A DNA stretch of 64,000 nucleotides from Streptomyces alboflavus (lineage in GTDB: Bacteria; Actinomycetota; Actinomycetes; Streptomycetales; Streptomycetaceae): assembly GCF_000716675.1 (NCBI RefSeq), contig NZ_JNXT01000005.1, positions 62,001-126,000 on the forward strand, read 5' to 3'. The position numbers and the translations under genes are program-made. The notes beneath the pieces were generated by a model. It did not search any database. It saw nothing but the letters and a program-made list of their open reading frames with translations, and was not told the DNA's origin. Shown piece after piece: positions 31,928 through 40,456 of the stretch (the first letter of the stretch is position 1; every line of letters begins with the position of its first letter).

Positions 31928-32002
31928 TGGAGGCCGTGACCGGAATCGAACCGGTGTGCTTCGCTTTGCAGGCGAATCCCTCAACCACTCGGGCACACGG
32001 CC
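31928..32002 (-). tRNA. tRNA-Cys (anticodon GCA)
   Basis: On the minus strand the acceptor arm GGCCGTG pairs with CACGGCC. The D-arm region is GCCCGAGTGGTTGAGGG, the anticodon stem TTCGC/GCGAA encloses CTGCAAA with anticodon GCA, and the T-arm is ACCGGTTCGATTCCGGT. The discriminator is U, as expected for tRNA-Cys, and CCA is encoded (31928-31930). The mature body is 31931-32002. Confidence 0.95.
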
Positions 32003-32162
32003 ACGTCGTACGCTCTCGCCGTACGTGACGTATCGACCGTAGGCGGCACGGCTCGCGCCGATCAAGCGCCGGGCCGTCGCCGCAACGCGACTGCCATGCG
32101 GCGTTCACGAAACAGGGAACGCCGCGGCAGTGAACCCGTGGACCGTGGAACTGGAGACCCCC

Positions 32163-32714
32163 ATGACAACCCTGCCCGACCGCCCCCGTACCGCCGTGCT
32201 GGTCATCGACATGCAGAACGGTGTGGTGGCCGAGGCGCACGAGCGGGACGCCGTGATCGCGAACATAGTCACCGTCGTGGACAAGGCGCGTGCGGCCGAC
32301 GTGCCCGTCATCTGGATCCAGCACTCCGACGACGAACTCCCGCGCGGCAGCGAGAGTTGGGCGTACGTCCCGGAGTTGGCCCGCCGTGACGGTGAGCCCG
32401 TCATCCACAAGCTCTACGGCGACTCCTTCGAGGCCACCGACCTGGAGTCCGTCCTCGCCGCACACGCCGTCGGCCACCTCGTCGTCACCGGCGCCCAGAC
32501 CGACGCCTGCATCCGCTCCACCCTCCACGGCGCCTTCACCCGCGGCTACGACGCGACCCTCGTGGCCGACGCCCACACCACCGAGGACCTGAGCGGCTAC
32601 GGCGCCCCCACCCCGGACCTCGTGATCGCGCACACCAACCTCTACTGGCACCGGCAGGAAGCCCCCGGGCGGCGCGGCGGCACCGTGCGGGCGCGGGAGG
32701 TCTCCTTCTCCTGA
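32163..32714 (+). CDS. Isochorismatase-like cysteine hydrolase
   Basis: A 183-residue member of the isochorismatase/nicotinamidase fold. The catalytic triad is visible: Asp16 (VLVIDMQNG), Lys83 (VIHKLYGDSF) and Cys116 (GAQTDACIRSTLHGA). A non-Pro cis-peptide-type VTGAQTD segment precedes the cysteine. It lacks the metal-binding DxH pattern of true nicotinamidases, so it more likely acts on another amide; the substrate is unknown. The ATG at 32163 follows GGAG 7 bp upstream. It sits alone between tRNA-Cys and an HTH gene. Confidence 0.88.
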   Translation: MTTLPDRPRTAVLVIDMQNGVVAEAHERDAVIANIVTVVDKARAADVPVIWIQHSDDELPRGSESWAYVPELARRDGEPVIHKLYGDSFEATDLESVLAAHAVGHLVVTGAQTDACIRSTLHGAFTRGYDATLVADAHTTEDLSGYGAPTPDLVIAHTNLYWHRQEAPGRRGGTVRAREVSFS

Positions 32715-32835
32715 GCCACGCGGCGCACGTACGGTGACTTTCCCGTCGCTGTCCGGTGCTGTCCCGGCTGTCCGGCGTGCCTTACGGGTACGGCTGCGCG
32801 TTGGAGCGGGGCGGTGCTTTTCGGAGGTGGGCGTG

Positions 32836-33690
32836 ATGAGTACGGACGGCGAAGGCGTGGACGAGTCGGGCTGGGACGTCGAGCCCGGGGACGAAATCGC
32901 CTCGGTGGTCGAGGCGTTGGGCCATCAGCAGAAGCGGTGGCGTGTGGCCGCGGGCTTGAGCGCGGGGGAGTTCGGCGAGGCCATCGGGTACGGGGAGGAC
33001 CTGGTCCGCAAGGTCGAGCGCGGAGCGCGTATCCCGCGCCCGGAGTACTTGGACGCCGCCGACCGGGTCCTCAAGGCCAACGGGTTCATCTCGGCGATGA
33101 AGGAGGAGATGGCCAAGGCGCGGTATCCGAAGAGGGTTCGGGAGCTGGCGAAGCTGGAGGAGCGGGCGGTGGAGATGTGCCTCTACGGCGTCCAGAGCAT
33201 TCATGGCCTGTTGCAGACCAAGGAGCACGCACAGGTGCTGTTTGAGATGCGGCGACCTGCCTACTCGCGCGATGAGGTGGAGCGCGTGGTGGCGGCGCGC
33301 ATGGCGCGGCAATCTGTCTTCGAGCGGACTCCCCCGCCCGAGCTGAGCTTCGTCCAGGAGGAGCAGACGCTGAGGCGCCCTCTAGGAGGGACAATGGTGA
33401 GGCGTCGGCAACTCGAACGCCTGCTTGAGGTGGGCCAGTTGCGAAACGTCGAGATCCAGGTCATGCCCATGGACTGTATGGAGCATGCTGGGATCGACGG
33501 CGGGATCGAACTGCTGAAGTTTGGGGACGGTACGGCGGTGGGCCGCTCCGAGGGAGCGTTCAACGGCCGACCGGTCTTCGACCCGAAGCAGATCCGAATC
33601 CTCGAACTGCGGTATGGCATCATCCGGGCGCAGGCTCTGACGCCACGACATTCGCTCGCCTTCATCGAGCAACTGCTGGGAGAGACATGA
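32836..33690 (+). CDS. Helix-turn-helix protein with DUF5753 (WhiJ-like)
   Basis: The HTH (about residues 25-80) reads GHQQKRWRVAAGLSAGEFGE then AIGYGEDLVRKVERGARIP. The C-terminal DUF5753 (about 100-280) has YGVQSIHGLLQTKEHAQVLF, FVQEEQTLRRPLGGT and QVMPMDCMEHAGIDGGIELL. Such regulators are usually paired with a small DUF397 protein, as here, and some (WhiJ) affect Streptomyces development. The ATG at 32836 is preceded by GGAGGTGG; the GTG at 32833 would also work. The stop overlaps the DUF397 start by 4 bp. Confidence 0.92.
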   Translation: MSTDGEGVDESGWDVEPGDEIASVVEALGHQQKRWRVAAGLSAGEFGEAIGYGEDLVRKVERGARIPRPEYLDAADRVLKANGFISAMKEEMAKARYPKRVRELAKLEERAVEMCLYGVQSIHGLLQTKEHAQVLFEMRRPAYSRDEVERVVAARMARQSVFERTPPPELSFVQEEQTLRRPLGGTMVRRRQLERLLEVGQLRNVEIQVMPMDCMEHAGIDGGIELLKFGDGTAVGRSEGAFNGRPVFDPKQIRILELRYGIIRAQALTPRHSLAFIEQLLGET

Positions 33691-33956
33691 CTCGTAGGCC
33701 CTGGGCTGAAGGCAAGGCCGAGTTGGACTGGTTCAAGAGCAGCTACAGCAGTGGCAGTGAGGGCGATAGCTGCGTCGAGGTCGCGCTGGAGTGGACCAAG
33801 AGCAGCTACAGCAGCAGTAGCAACGGCGAGGACTGCGTCGAGGTCGCCGCAACCCCCACCACCATCCACGTACGCGACTCCAAGAACCGCCAAGGCCCCC
33901 ACCTCGGGTTCGCCGCGGGGGCCTGGCGTCACTTCGTTCAGGCGGCCACGTCGTAG
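33687..33956 (+). CDS. DUF397 protein with an internal tandem duplication
   Basis: DUF397 partners of WhiJ-type regulators are usually about 60-70 residues with one WxKSSYS...CVEVA motif; this one has 89 residues and two. Copy 1 is WFKSSYSSGSEGDSCVEVAL and copy 2 is WTKSSYSSSSNGEDCVEVAA, directly adjacent, and the underlying DNA is nearly repeated. The usual VRDSKNRQGPHLGFAAGAWR end follows copy 2. The ATG overlaps the previous stop, so it is translationally coupled. It may bind or modulate the HTH protein. Its last 19 bp overlap the convergent melC2 gene. Confidence 0.9.
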   Translation: MTRRPWAEGKAELDWFKSSYSSGSEGDSCVEVALEWTKSSYSSSSNGEDCVEVAATPTTIHVRDSKNRQGPHLGFAAGAWRHFVQAATS

Positions 33957-34765
33957 GTGTAGTACCGCGTGTGATCCAGCATGTCGGCCGGAGTGACGTC
34001 GCCCCACGGGCGCATCGTGTCGTTCAGGTCGACGACGTCGCGCGTGCCGGAGGCGGGCAGGTAGGGCGAGCCCGGGTGGCGCGACTGCCACTGGGTCCAC
34101 AGCTTGTCGACGTACGCGTGGTGGAGCCAGAAGACCGGGTCGTTGGGGGACGCGCCAGTCGCCATGTGGCCGCCGACCCAGACGTGGACGCGGTTGTGGA
34201 GGTTGACGCCGCGCCAGCCTTCGAGGTGGTTGCGGAAGCCGTCGGAGGCGCTGTTCCAGGGCGGCATGTCGTACGTGGACATGGCGAGGACGGAGTCGAC
34301 CTCGGCCTTGGTGGGGAGTTGGCGGACGCCCGCGCCGAGGGAGCGGCGCAGGAAGTCGCGGCCGTCGACGCGTACGTTGATGCGCCAGCCGTTGCCGGCG
34401 GAGGCGAAGGGGCCGTCGGTGACCTGGCTGTCGCGGCTGCGTCCGGTGCCGCCGAGGAAGTCGGGGGCCCAGAGGGAGGCGGCCGGGGTGCGGTCGACGG
34501 TCCAGTCCCAGTAGGGGAGGGCGACGGAGGCGTCCACGGACTGCAGCGCCTGCTCGAACTGGATGAGGAAGCGGCGGTGCCAGGGCAGGAAGGACGGCGA
34601 ACGGTGGCCGACACGTTCGCCGTTGTCGGTGTCGCTCATGATGAAGTCGTTGTGTGTGCTGACGAAGGAGTCGTAGCGGCCGTCGCGCTTGAGGGCGAGG
34701 AGCGCGTCCACGAAGCGCCGCTTCTCGTCGGCGGTGAGCTGGGACTGGTTCTTGCGTACGGTCAT
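33938..34765 (-). CDS. melC2: Tyrosinase MelC2
   Basis: The 275-residue type 3 copper monooxygenase oxidises tyrosine to dopaquinone for melanin. CuA ligands lie in STHNDFIMSDTDNGERVGHR and FLPWHRRFLIQFE; CuB ligands in HLEGWRGVNLHNRVHVWVGG and the late DPVFWLHHAYVDKLW. It has no signal peptide; the protein is exported together with MelC1. The ATG at 34765 starts MTVRKNQSQLTADEKRRFVD, the classic MelC2 N-terminus. It lies 53 bp downstream of melC1 in one operon. Confidence 0.96.
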   Translation of the reverse strand: MTVRKNQSQLTADEKRRFVDALLALKRDGRYDSFVSTHNDFIMSDTDNGERVGHRSPSFLPWHRRFLIQFEQALQSVDASVALPYWDWTVDRTPAASLWAPDFLGGTGRSRDSQVTDGPFASAGNGWRINVRVDGRDFLRRSLGAGVRQLPTKAEVDSVLAMSTYDMPPWNSASDGFRNHLEGWRGVNLHNRVHVWVGGHMATGASPNDPVFWLHHAYVDKLWTQWQSRHPGSPYLPASGTRDVVDLNDTMRPWGDVTPADMLDHTRYYTYDVAA

Positions 34766-34818
34766 GGCGGTGCTGCTCCGGGTCGGGCGAGGGGTGGGGA
34801 CGGGGACGAGGGCGCGGG

Positions 34819-35223
34819 CTACGGCGCGGGCGGGGCGAGCGGGACGAGGGTGGCGCCCTGGAGCTCGACCACGGCCGCGCGGGCGAGTGCGCGCGGGGTC
34901 GCCTGCGGCTCGTAGTGGTTGATGACGCTGATCCACGTGCCGTCGGCGTTGCGCATGATGTGCAGTTCGTCGCCGTCGATGCGGACGGAGTAACCGGCGC
35001 CGTGGCCCCCATGGGCGCCGTGGTGGCCGCCGTCGTGGGACGGCGCGCCCTGGATGCGGCGGCCGAGGTACACCTCGTCGAAGGCGTCGGGCGCGGCGCC
35101 CGGGTGGGCCTCGGCGCCCGGCTCGGCGACTGTCGCCGCCGCGCGGGCGGCACCGACGACGGCGATACCGGCGGCGGCGCTCGCGGCGGCGCTGATGGCC
35201 CGGCGGCGGGTGATTCCGGACAT
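34819..35223 (-). CDS. melC1: Tyrosinase copper chaperone MelC1
   Basis: A 134-residue precursor with a twin-arginine signal ([20 protein letters not shown]). The mature part has [15 protein letters not shown], a His-rich patch ([13 protein letters not shown]) for copper, and [20 protein letters not shown], which matches MelC1 caddy proteins. It loads copper into apo-tyrosinase and escorts it through the Tat pathway. The ATG at 35223 has GGGGG 8 bp upstream. It is the first gene of the melC operon. Confidence 0.95.
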   Translation of the reverse strand: MSGITRRRAISAAASAAAGIAVVGAARAAATVAEPGAEAHPGAAPDAFDEVYLGRRIQGAPSHDGGHHGAHGGHGAGYSVRIDGDELHIMRNADGTWISVINHYEPQATPRALARAAVVELQGATLVPLAPPAP

Positions 35224-35632
35224 GCGTAAAACCCCCAAGTGAGCGTGGTGAAGGGGCGGTTCCGGTGGTCGGCCGGACTGCCCAGGCCATGCGTACAGGG
35301 GGAAAGGTGCGGCGCCGCAATCGGCGGGAAGAGTTGCCCCTTATTAAGGACAACTGCGGGTAAGTAGTGCAGAGTTGGACGAGCGTGATTATGCTGTCTA
35401 TTTGTCCTGGCGGGGAGCAGACCGCAAATCCTGCGCCGCGAGTGAGGATAACGTGAAAGATCTTCACTCATGCTTCACGGCGGGTGCCCCTGGTCACAGC
35501 GGAAAGCTGGCCTGAAGACCTGCTGCCCGAGGGCTGCGCGGGGCTGGTGCGTGCGGCGGATGTGGGGGAGTGAGTAGGGCGCTGAGTAGGCGTACTCAGG
35601 GCCCGGCGGGGCCGGGCGGCGAGGCTTGGCGC
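35224..35632. other. Divergent regulatory region of melC and a membrane-protein gene
   Basis: This 409-bp stretch holds no supported gene. It is relatively AT-rich around 35330-35470, suiting a promoter. AGTTG (35332-35336) and CAACT (35351-35355) flank CCCCTTATTAAGG, an imperfect dyad that could be an operator for melC. Downstream, AGTGAGTAGGGCGCTGAGTAGG-like direct repeats (35567-35605, in pieces) precede the plus-strand gene. Confidence 0.4.
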
Positions 35633-36352
35633 ATGACTTCGACGCCCCCGATACCGCAGACGCCCCCGCAGCCGTACGCGCAGCACCCGCAGCCGCCGCA
35701 GCCCGCGGGCGGTCGCCGGGGCGGTTCCGGCCCGGTCGTCGTGATCGTCGTCGTCCTCGCGGTGCTCGCCGCGGGCCTCGGCACCTGGTGGTGGACGCGG
35801 GACGGCGACGAGGGGCCGCTCGCGGGCAGGCCACGGGTGACGGACGCGCGGGCGGGGATGTCGTACGGGATCCCCGAAGGGTGGGAACGCAACGACAAGA
35901 AGGGGGACTTGATCGGCGCGTTCACGTCGTCGATCGCCTCCAAGGGCAAGGGCCTCGCGGACTCGGCGGAGGAGGGGAACGAGGAGGAGGGCGGCGGTGT
36001 CGCGCTCGCGGGGCGGTCGGGCGCGGTGCCCGAGTCCTCGCTGCAGCACGAGACGGAGCGGGCCGCGCGCTCCAACGCGGAGTTCTTCTACCCGGACGGA
36101 TCGTCGGAGCTCAAGGAGTCCGAGGCGGTCACCGTCGACGGCCGCCCCGCCCACACGGTCGCCCTCGCCGTGCGCGACGGCGAGGGAGGCACGGCCCATC
36201 TGCGCCTGACACTCGTCTCGGTGGACGACACCCGGTCCGCGTTCCTGCTGGGGCTCGCGACGCCGGGGACGGGGGTCGGCCCGTACGCGGACAAGGGGCC
36301 GGTGGACGAGAAGGTGGTGGACGAGGTGGTGGCGAGCGTGCGGCTGAACTGA
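35633..36352 (+). CDS. Single-pass membrane protein with extracellular domain, 239 aa
   Basis: The N-terminus is Pro/Gln-rich (1-28), followed by one membrane helix (about 33-54, GPVVVIVVVLAVLAAGLGTW) and a C-terminal domain (about 65-239) that starts DARAGMSYGIPEGWERND, a pattern seen in secreted actinobacterial proteins of the alanine/proline-rich (APA-like) type. There are no cysteines in the outer domain. The ATG at 35633 follows GAGG 7 bp upstream. The function is unknown. It precedes another Pro-rich single-pass protein on the same strand. Confidence 0.82.
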   Translation: MTSTPPIPQTPPQPYAQHPQPPQPAGGRRGGSGPVVVIVVVLAVLAAGLGTWWWTRDGDEGPLAGRPRVTDARAGMSYGIPEGWERNDKKGDLIGAFTSSIASKGKGLADSAEEGNEEEGGGVALAGRSGAVPESSLQHETERAARSNAEFFYPDGSSELKESEAVTVDGRPAHTVALAVRDGEGGTAHLRLTLVSVDDTRSAFLLGLATPGTGVGPYADKGPVDEKVVDEVVASVRLN

Positions 36353-36465
36353 GCCGCGCCTCGGCTCAACTTCCGCCCACCTGGCTCGAATTGCACTTGC
36401 AATGAGCATGCGTCGGCCACTTGGCTGGACAGTCTGTTGTCTGAGTGACGGGGGAGGAAGCACAG

Positions 36466-37347
36466 ATGACGCAGCCGCCGGGACAGCAGCCCGGCCAGCC
36501 GCAGTCGCAGTCGTGGCAGGGCGGAGGGTTCGGCCCGCCTCCGGCGGCGCAGGGGCCGTACGCGCTGCCACCTCAGGGGTCGTACGGCGCACAGCAGCCG
36601 TCGGCCGACAACCCGTACGCGCAGCCAGGCGCCCAGCCTTACACCCACCCCAACGCCCAGCCTCCCTACGGCGGTTACCCGCCCCAGTTCCCCACCCCCG
36701 ACGGCGGCGGCCCGAAGTCCAGGCGATGGCTGGCCGTCACTGCCGCCGTGGCCGCCTTGGCCGTCATCGGCGGCGGGGTCTGGTTCGCGGTTGGCAAGGG
36801 CGACGACGACGGGCAGTCGAAGAAGCCCGCCGCCGAGGCCGGCCGGACCGCGAGCGCCGAGCCCCGTCCGAGCGAGACGCCGAGTGCGGAGGAGTCGGAC
36901 GGCGCGGGGGAGTCCGGCGACCCTTACGCCGACCCCGACGACGGGGAGAGCGAGGACGAGCCCGGCGGCGGCCCCACCGGGACCACCCTCGTCGGCTTCT
37001 GGCGCTCGGAGAAGCCGGGCGGCGGCATCCTCGGGCTCCGCGACATCCCAGACACCACGCAGCCGAAGAAGGCCTCGGTGTCCCTGCTCGACGGCGGCCG
37101 CTGTTCCGGCCTGCGCCGTGTCATCGAACCGGGCCGCAGCTACCGCATCGGCCTGCTCTGCGAGCGCGACAGCAAGGAGATCTTCGGTGACCTGATCTTC
37201 GCGGGCGGCGACACCCTGACGGTCACCTGGGACAAGGGCAGGTCAGGCAAGGAGACGTACAAGCGCTTCCTGGACTGGTCGGAGGACGGGGCGGGATCCG
37301 GGGGTGCGGACGGGGGCGATGGTGACGCGGGTTCGGAAGGGATCTGA
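36466..37347 (+). CDS. Proline/glutamine-rich single-pass membrane protein, paralogue of 3647-4615
   Basis: A 293-residue protein: Pro/Gln/Gly/Tyr-rich tail (1-85, repeats of PYAQPGAQPY type), KSRR, one membrane helix (about 88-108, LAVTAAVAALAVIGGGVWFA), an acidic Ser/Glu/Asp linker, and an outer domain (about 165-275) with cysteines in DGGRCSGL and GLLCERD. These match the spacing in the 3647-4615 protein (DGMCTGL, ALKCGSG), as does the LTVTWDKG end (VVMDWDKG there). The ATG at 36466 follows GGGGGAGGAA. The function is unknown. It is the first gene before the WXG100-like/hydrolase operon. Confidence 0.86.
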   Translation: MTQPPGQQPGQPQSQSWQGGGFGPPPAAQGPYALPPQGSYGAQQPSADNPYAQPGAQPYTHPNAQPPYGGYPPQFPTPDGGGPKSRRWLAVTAAVAALAVIGGGVWFAVGKGDDDGQSKKPAAEAGRTASAEPRPSETPSAEESDGAGESGDPYADPDDGESEDEPGGGPTGTTLVGFWRSEKPGGGILGLRDIPDTTQPKKASVSLLDGGRCSGLRRVIEPGRSYRIGLLCERDSKEIFGDLIFAGGDTLTVTWDKGRSGKETYKRFLDWSEDGAGSGGADGGDGDAGSEGI

Positions 37348-37489
37348 GGTTCACGCGTCGGCCACGCCATCAGGGTGCGCCTACTGATGCAGCCGGCATG
37401 GACTGGGGCCGGCCTCAGGGCAGTTGCCTCAGGCCATGTGCGATGTCCGGCGGGTGTTTCGCAAGGAATGTACGGGGAGGGTTCGACCC

Positions 37490-37945
37490 ATGGTGTGGCA
37501 CGAGTGGGAGCAGTTGAAGGCCGAGGCCGCCGAGCGGCACTCCCAGGCGATGCAGATCGACAGCACGTCAAAAGGCGATGACGGCGGTGGCGGAGGGCCC
37601 TGGGGCGGCCTCAGGTCCAGCAAGGCGGCCTGGGCCAAGGCAGGAGACGGGGTCGAGGGCCTGAAAGAGGGCGTGGGAAGGGCGCTGGCGAAGCTGAGGG
37701 AGGGGCAGACGGGGCTCGGGGGACTCGACGGGTGCCAGAGCGCGGCCGCACAGCGGGAGGTGAGCCGTTCCTGGGAGCGGTACATGAAGGACGTGAGCAG
37801 ACGCTGCGGGAGCCTCGGGGAGTTGCTGACCAAAACTGGTGGCGACCAGCAGAAGACCGATGAATCGGTCAGGGCTGAAATTGAGAAGTTGAAGGACCTG
37901 TACGCGGATACACCAGCCATCGGCGGCCAGCCGAAGGGCCGGTGA
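37490..37945 (+). CDS. Small helical protein, WXG100/ESX-like
   Basis: A 151-residue protein, mostly alpha-helical and charged. It begins MVWHEWEQLKAEAAERHSQA; helical segments at about 5-25, 42-75 and 85-145 are joined by a Gly-rich loop (DDGGGGGPWGG). The GxDGVEGLKEGVGRALAKL and VSRSWERYMKDVSRRCGSLG stretches resemble Streptomyces WXG100-like helix-turn-helix partners. The ATG at 37490 follows GGGGAGGG. It is 10 bp upstream of a DUF1023 hydrolase and is likely coexpressed, perhaps as its export partner; that role is inference. Confidence 0.75.
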   Translation: MVWHEWEQLKAEAAERHSQAMQIDSTSKGDDGGGGGPWGGLRSSKAAWAKAGDGVEGLKEGVGRALAKLREGQTGLGGLDGCQSAAAQREVSRSWERYMKDVSRRCGSLGELLTKTGGDQQKTDESVRAEIEKLKDLYADTPAIGGQPKGR

Positions 37946-37955
37946 AACGGGGTCC

Positions 37956-39794
37956 GTGGACTACAAGACGCTCAAGTCCTTGAAGCCGTCGGAATTCGAG
38001 GACGCTGCGGACGGGTACCGCGCCGCCAGTGATATGGCCAGTGCCGCCAAGGACCGCATCGAGAACCAGCTCGCGCCCGGCATGCGCTCGTCGCTGGAGG
38101 GGAAGAGCCTGGAGGCCGCGCTCAAGCAACTCAAGTCGCTGGCCCAGAACTTCCACTACACCCAGACGGAATGTGGCCTGGTCGCCACGGCGCTCAACGC
38201 GCTCGCCCACGACTTGGGATCGGCCAAGCGGAAGCTCGACTCGGCGGTCTCCGGCGCACAGGCTGAGAAGTTCACGGTGAACCCAGACGGTTCCGTGACG
38301 TACCCGGCGGGCGGCGAGAAGGCTGACGGCAAGCTCCCCGAGGGCGGCACGGCGCAGGGCACGACAAGCGAGGCGGCCGCCGATGTCTACCGCCAGTCGG
38401 CCAACTTCAACCCCAACCCGAACTTCGGCCGTGCCCAGGAGTACGCCAACCGCATCGCCGGCGCCCTCCAGGAGGCCACGGAGGCGGACGAGAAGTGGGC
38501 GCCGAAGCTGAGGAAGTTGAAGGCGGACGACGATCTGACGGTGTCCCACCGGGACTGGAGTGACGTCCAGTCTGATACACGTGCGGTCGGCAAGGGAGCC
38601 AAGGAGTACCTGGAAACCATGGGGGGGCCGCCGAAGGACGGCACTCCCCAGGACAATGCGAAGTGGTGGAAGGGGCTGAGCGATCAAGAGCGCGCCGACT
38701 ACGCTGCGCTCCGCCCTGCGTCTGTTGGCGCATTGGACGGGCTGCCTGCAGATGTGCGTGACGAGGCCAACCGTACGGTGCTGGCAGAGAAGAGGGCTCA
38801 GTTCCAGCTGGAGCTGAATTCATTTCCGCCGATGCCGATGAAGTACCAGCCGCCGACGTCCGGTCTGACGAGGGCGTACATGGAATGGACGGAAAAGACC
38901 GGCGGCGAGGACAGGATCGAGTTCCTGCGAAACTCCCTAAAGGGAATGGACGCTATTCAGAGCCGCTTTGACCGGACGGGCGTCGAGGAAAGCGGGCCTC
39001 CTGGTCGGGGCGGCGCGGCGGGAAACAAGTCGCTCCCGCCAGCCTATCTACTCGGGTTTGATCCTGAGGGTGCCGGTGATGGTCGCGTCATTATCGCCAG
39101 TGGTAATCCAGATACGGCGGATCACACGGCTGTCTATGTGCCGGGGACGAAGGCCAGCCTGGGTAACATCGATGGGGATCTAGGGCGCGGTGAGACTCTG
39201 TGGGATGCGGCCAGTCGTAAAGTGCCTGGCCGTGATGTTTCCACCATCACCTGGCTCGATTATGACACTCCCCGTTCAGCGATTCCGATCATGGACGGCG
39301 ATATCGATCCGGAAGCCGCGTATCCAGGGCGTGCGGAGAAGGCGGGGCCGACGCTCAGCCAGTTCATGCATGGTGTCCAGGAGGCCCAGGGTGGTCCCGA
39401 GGCCAGCCACACCACCCTCGTCGGGCACAGCTACGGCAGCACCGTCATCGGTGAGGCGTCCAAGCACGGCGGCCTGGCCGCTGATGACGTTGTGGTCGCC
39501 GGGAGTCCGGGCATGCAGGTCAAGCACGCGGACGACTTGGATGTGCCAAAGGGGCACGTCTGGGCCATGGGGGCTCCCCTCCTCGACGATCCGGTGCCCA
39601 TGGGAGGGAAACTCGTCGGACTCGGCGCCGATGGGAATGTGCCCACAGACGATGATTTTGGCGCAAACATAATGAAGACCGACTCTTCCAGTCACAGCGG
39701 GTACTGGGACACGAGTGATCGGGGGCCGTCTTTGAGCCTGATGAACCAAGCCGCAGTAATTGCTGGGCAGCATGACGAGGTGAAGCTTGATTAG
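37956..39794 (+). CDS. DUF1023 alpha/beta-hydrolase with WXG100-like N-terminus
   Basis: A 612-residue protein. Residues 1-100 are helical (YKTLKSLKPSEFEDAADGYR) like the N-terminal secretion-type modules of actinobacterial effectors. The C-terminal half is a DUF1023 serine hydrolase: YLLGFDPEGAGDGRVIIASG, HTAVYVPGTKASLGNIDGDL, STITWLDYDTP, the nucleophile elbow GHSYGS with Ser near 492, and SPGMQVKHADDL. DUF1023 proteins are often found with WXG100-like genes, suggesting export, but no export machinery is in the window. The GTG is at 37956. From about 38800 on, third-position GC falls below that of neighbours, hinting at more recent acquisition. Confidence 0.85.
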   Translation: MDYKTLKSLKPSEFEDAADGYRAASDMASAAKDRIENQLAPGMRSSLEGKSLEAALKQLKSLAQNFHYTQTECGLVATALNALAHDLGSAKRKLDSAVSGAQAEKFTVNPDGSVTYPAGGEKADGKLPEGGTAQGTTSEAAADVYRQSANFNPNPNFGRAQEYANRIAGALQEATEADEKWAPKLRKLKADDDLTVSHRDWSDVQSDTRAVGKGAKEYLETMGGPPKDGTPQDNAKWWKGLSDQERADYAALRPASVGALDGLPADVRDEANRTVLAEKRAQFQLELNSFPPMPMKYQPPTSGLTRAYMEWTEKTGGEDRIEFLRNSLKGMDAIQSRFDRTGVEESGPPGRGGAAGNKSLPPAYLLGFDPEGAGDGRVIIASGNPDTADHTAVYVPGTKASLGNIDGDLGRGETLWDAASRKVPGRDVSTITWLDYDTPRSAIPIMDGDIDPEAAYPGRAEKAGPTLSQFMHGVQEAQGGPEASHTTLVGHSYGSTVIGEASKHGGLAADDVVVAGSPGMQVKHADDLDVPKGHVWAMGAPLLDDPVPMGGKLVGLGADGNVPTDDDFGANIMKTDSSSHSGYWDTSDRGPSLSLMNQAAVIAGQHDEVKLD

Positions 39795-40311
39795 TCGTGT
39801 GACGTCAGCCCTCATCGCCGTCTCGGCGATTACCGTACTCGCAGGATGTTCGGATATGGATAAATCGGAACCGGAAACGCGGCCGGTAAAAAAAGCGATC
39901 GAAAGTGCGGCGGGTCTTTCCAGTCAAATCCTGGATATCATCGCCTTGCGCGGGAAGGTGAGTGAGCCGAGCCCTGGGCCTGATCCTTGCGGCGGAAGGG
40001 ATTTCAAGAAGTACTACAGGGTGTACCACGCCTGGAGTCTCTACGATGCCCCTGTTCCAGATATGGAGAGGGCGATGAAGCGACTCAAGGGTGAATTGCC
40101 GAAGCGCGGGTGGAAGATTGTCAGCTATGGTCCAGATTCGAGTAAAGCGAGGAGTCTGGAACTAACCGCCGACCATCCGGAGAAGAAGTTTTCAGTCGTC
40201 ATCACTCTTCAGGACCGTCGAGGCCGCAGTGAGGATCCGTCCATGATCGAGGTGGACGTCAACTCCTCTTGCTTCCAGGTTCCTGACGGCCAGAGCGTCC
40301 GCGATGGGTAG
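39787..40311 (+). CDS. Putative lipoprotein, possible partner of the DUF1023 hydrolase
   Basis: The 174-residue precursor has a lipoprotein signal: MISRVTSALIAVSAITVLAG then Cys21 and SDMDK. The mature part has CGGRDFKKYYRVYHAWSLYD, then a KRLKGELPKRGWKIVSYGPD segment and a late cysteine (NSSCFQV), so one disulfide is possible. The TTG at 39787 overlaps the hydrolase stop by 8 bp and follows GAGGTGAAG, so the genes are coupled. Codon use is less GC-biased than elsewhere. The layout resembles effector/immunity-lipoprotein pairs, but this is inference. Confidence 0.78.
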   Translation: MISRVTSALIAVSAITVLAGCSDMDKSEPETRPVKKAIESAAGLSSQILDIIALRGKVSEPSPGPDPCGGRDFKKYYRVYHAWSLYDAPVPDMERAMKRLKGELPKRGWKIVSYGPDSSKARSLELTADHPEKKFSVVITLQDRRGRSEDPSMIEVDVNSSCFQVPDGQSVRDG

Positions 40312-40456
40312 CGGCCGGGGTGGTTCAGGCCCTGCCGAAGACGGGGACGCATCTGGCCCGGGTTGAGCAGAGGCCGGAGTCGTACGACCAAGGGACCAGC
40401 GGGTGACCTTCTCCGGACAGGGGTCAATGTCCGTTGTGGACCTTACGGTTGCTGGC

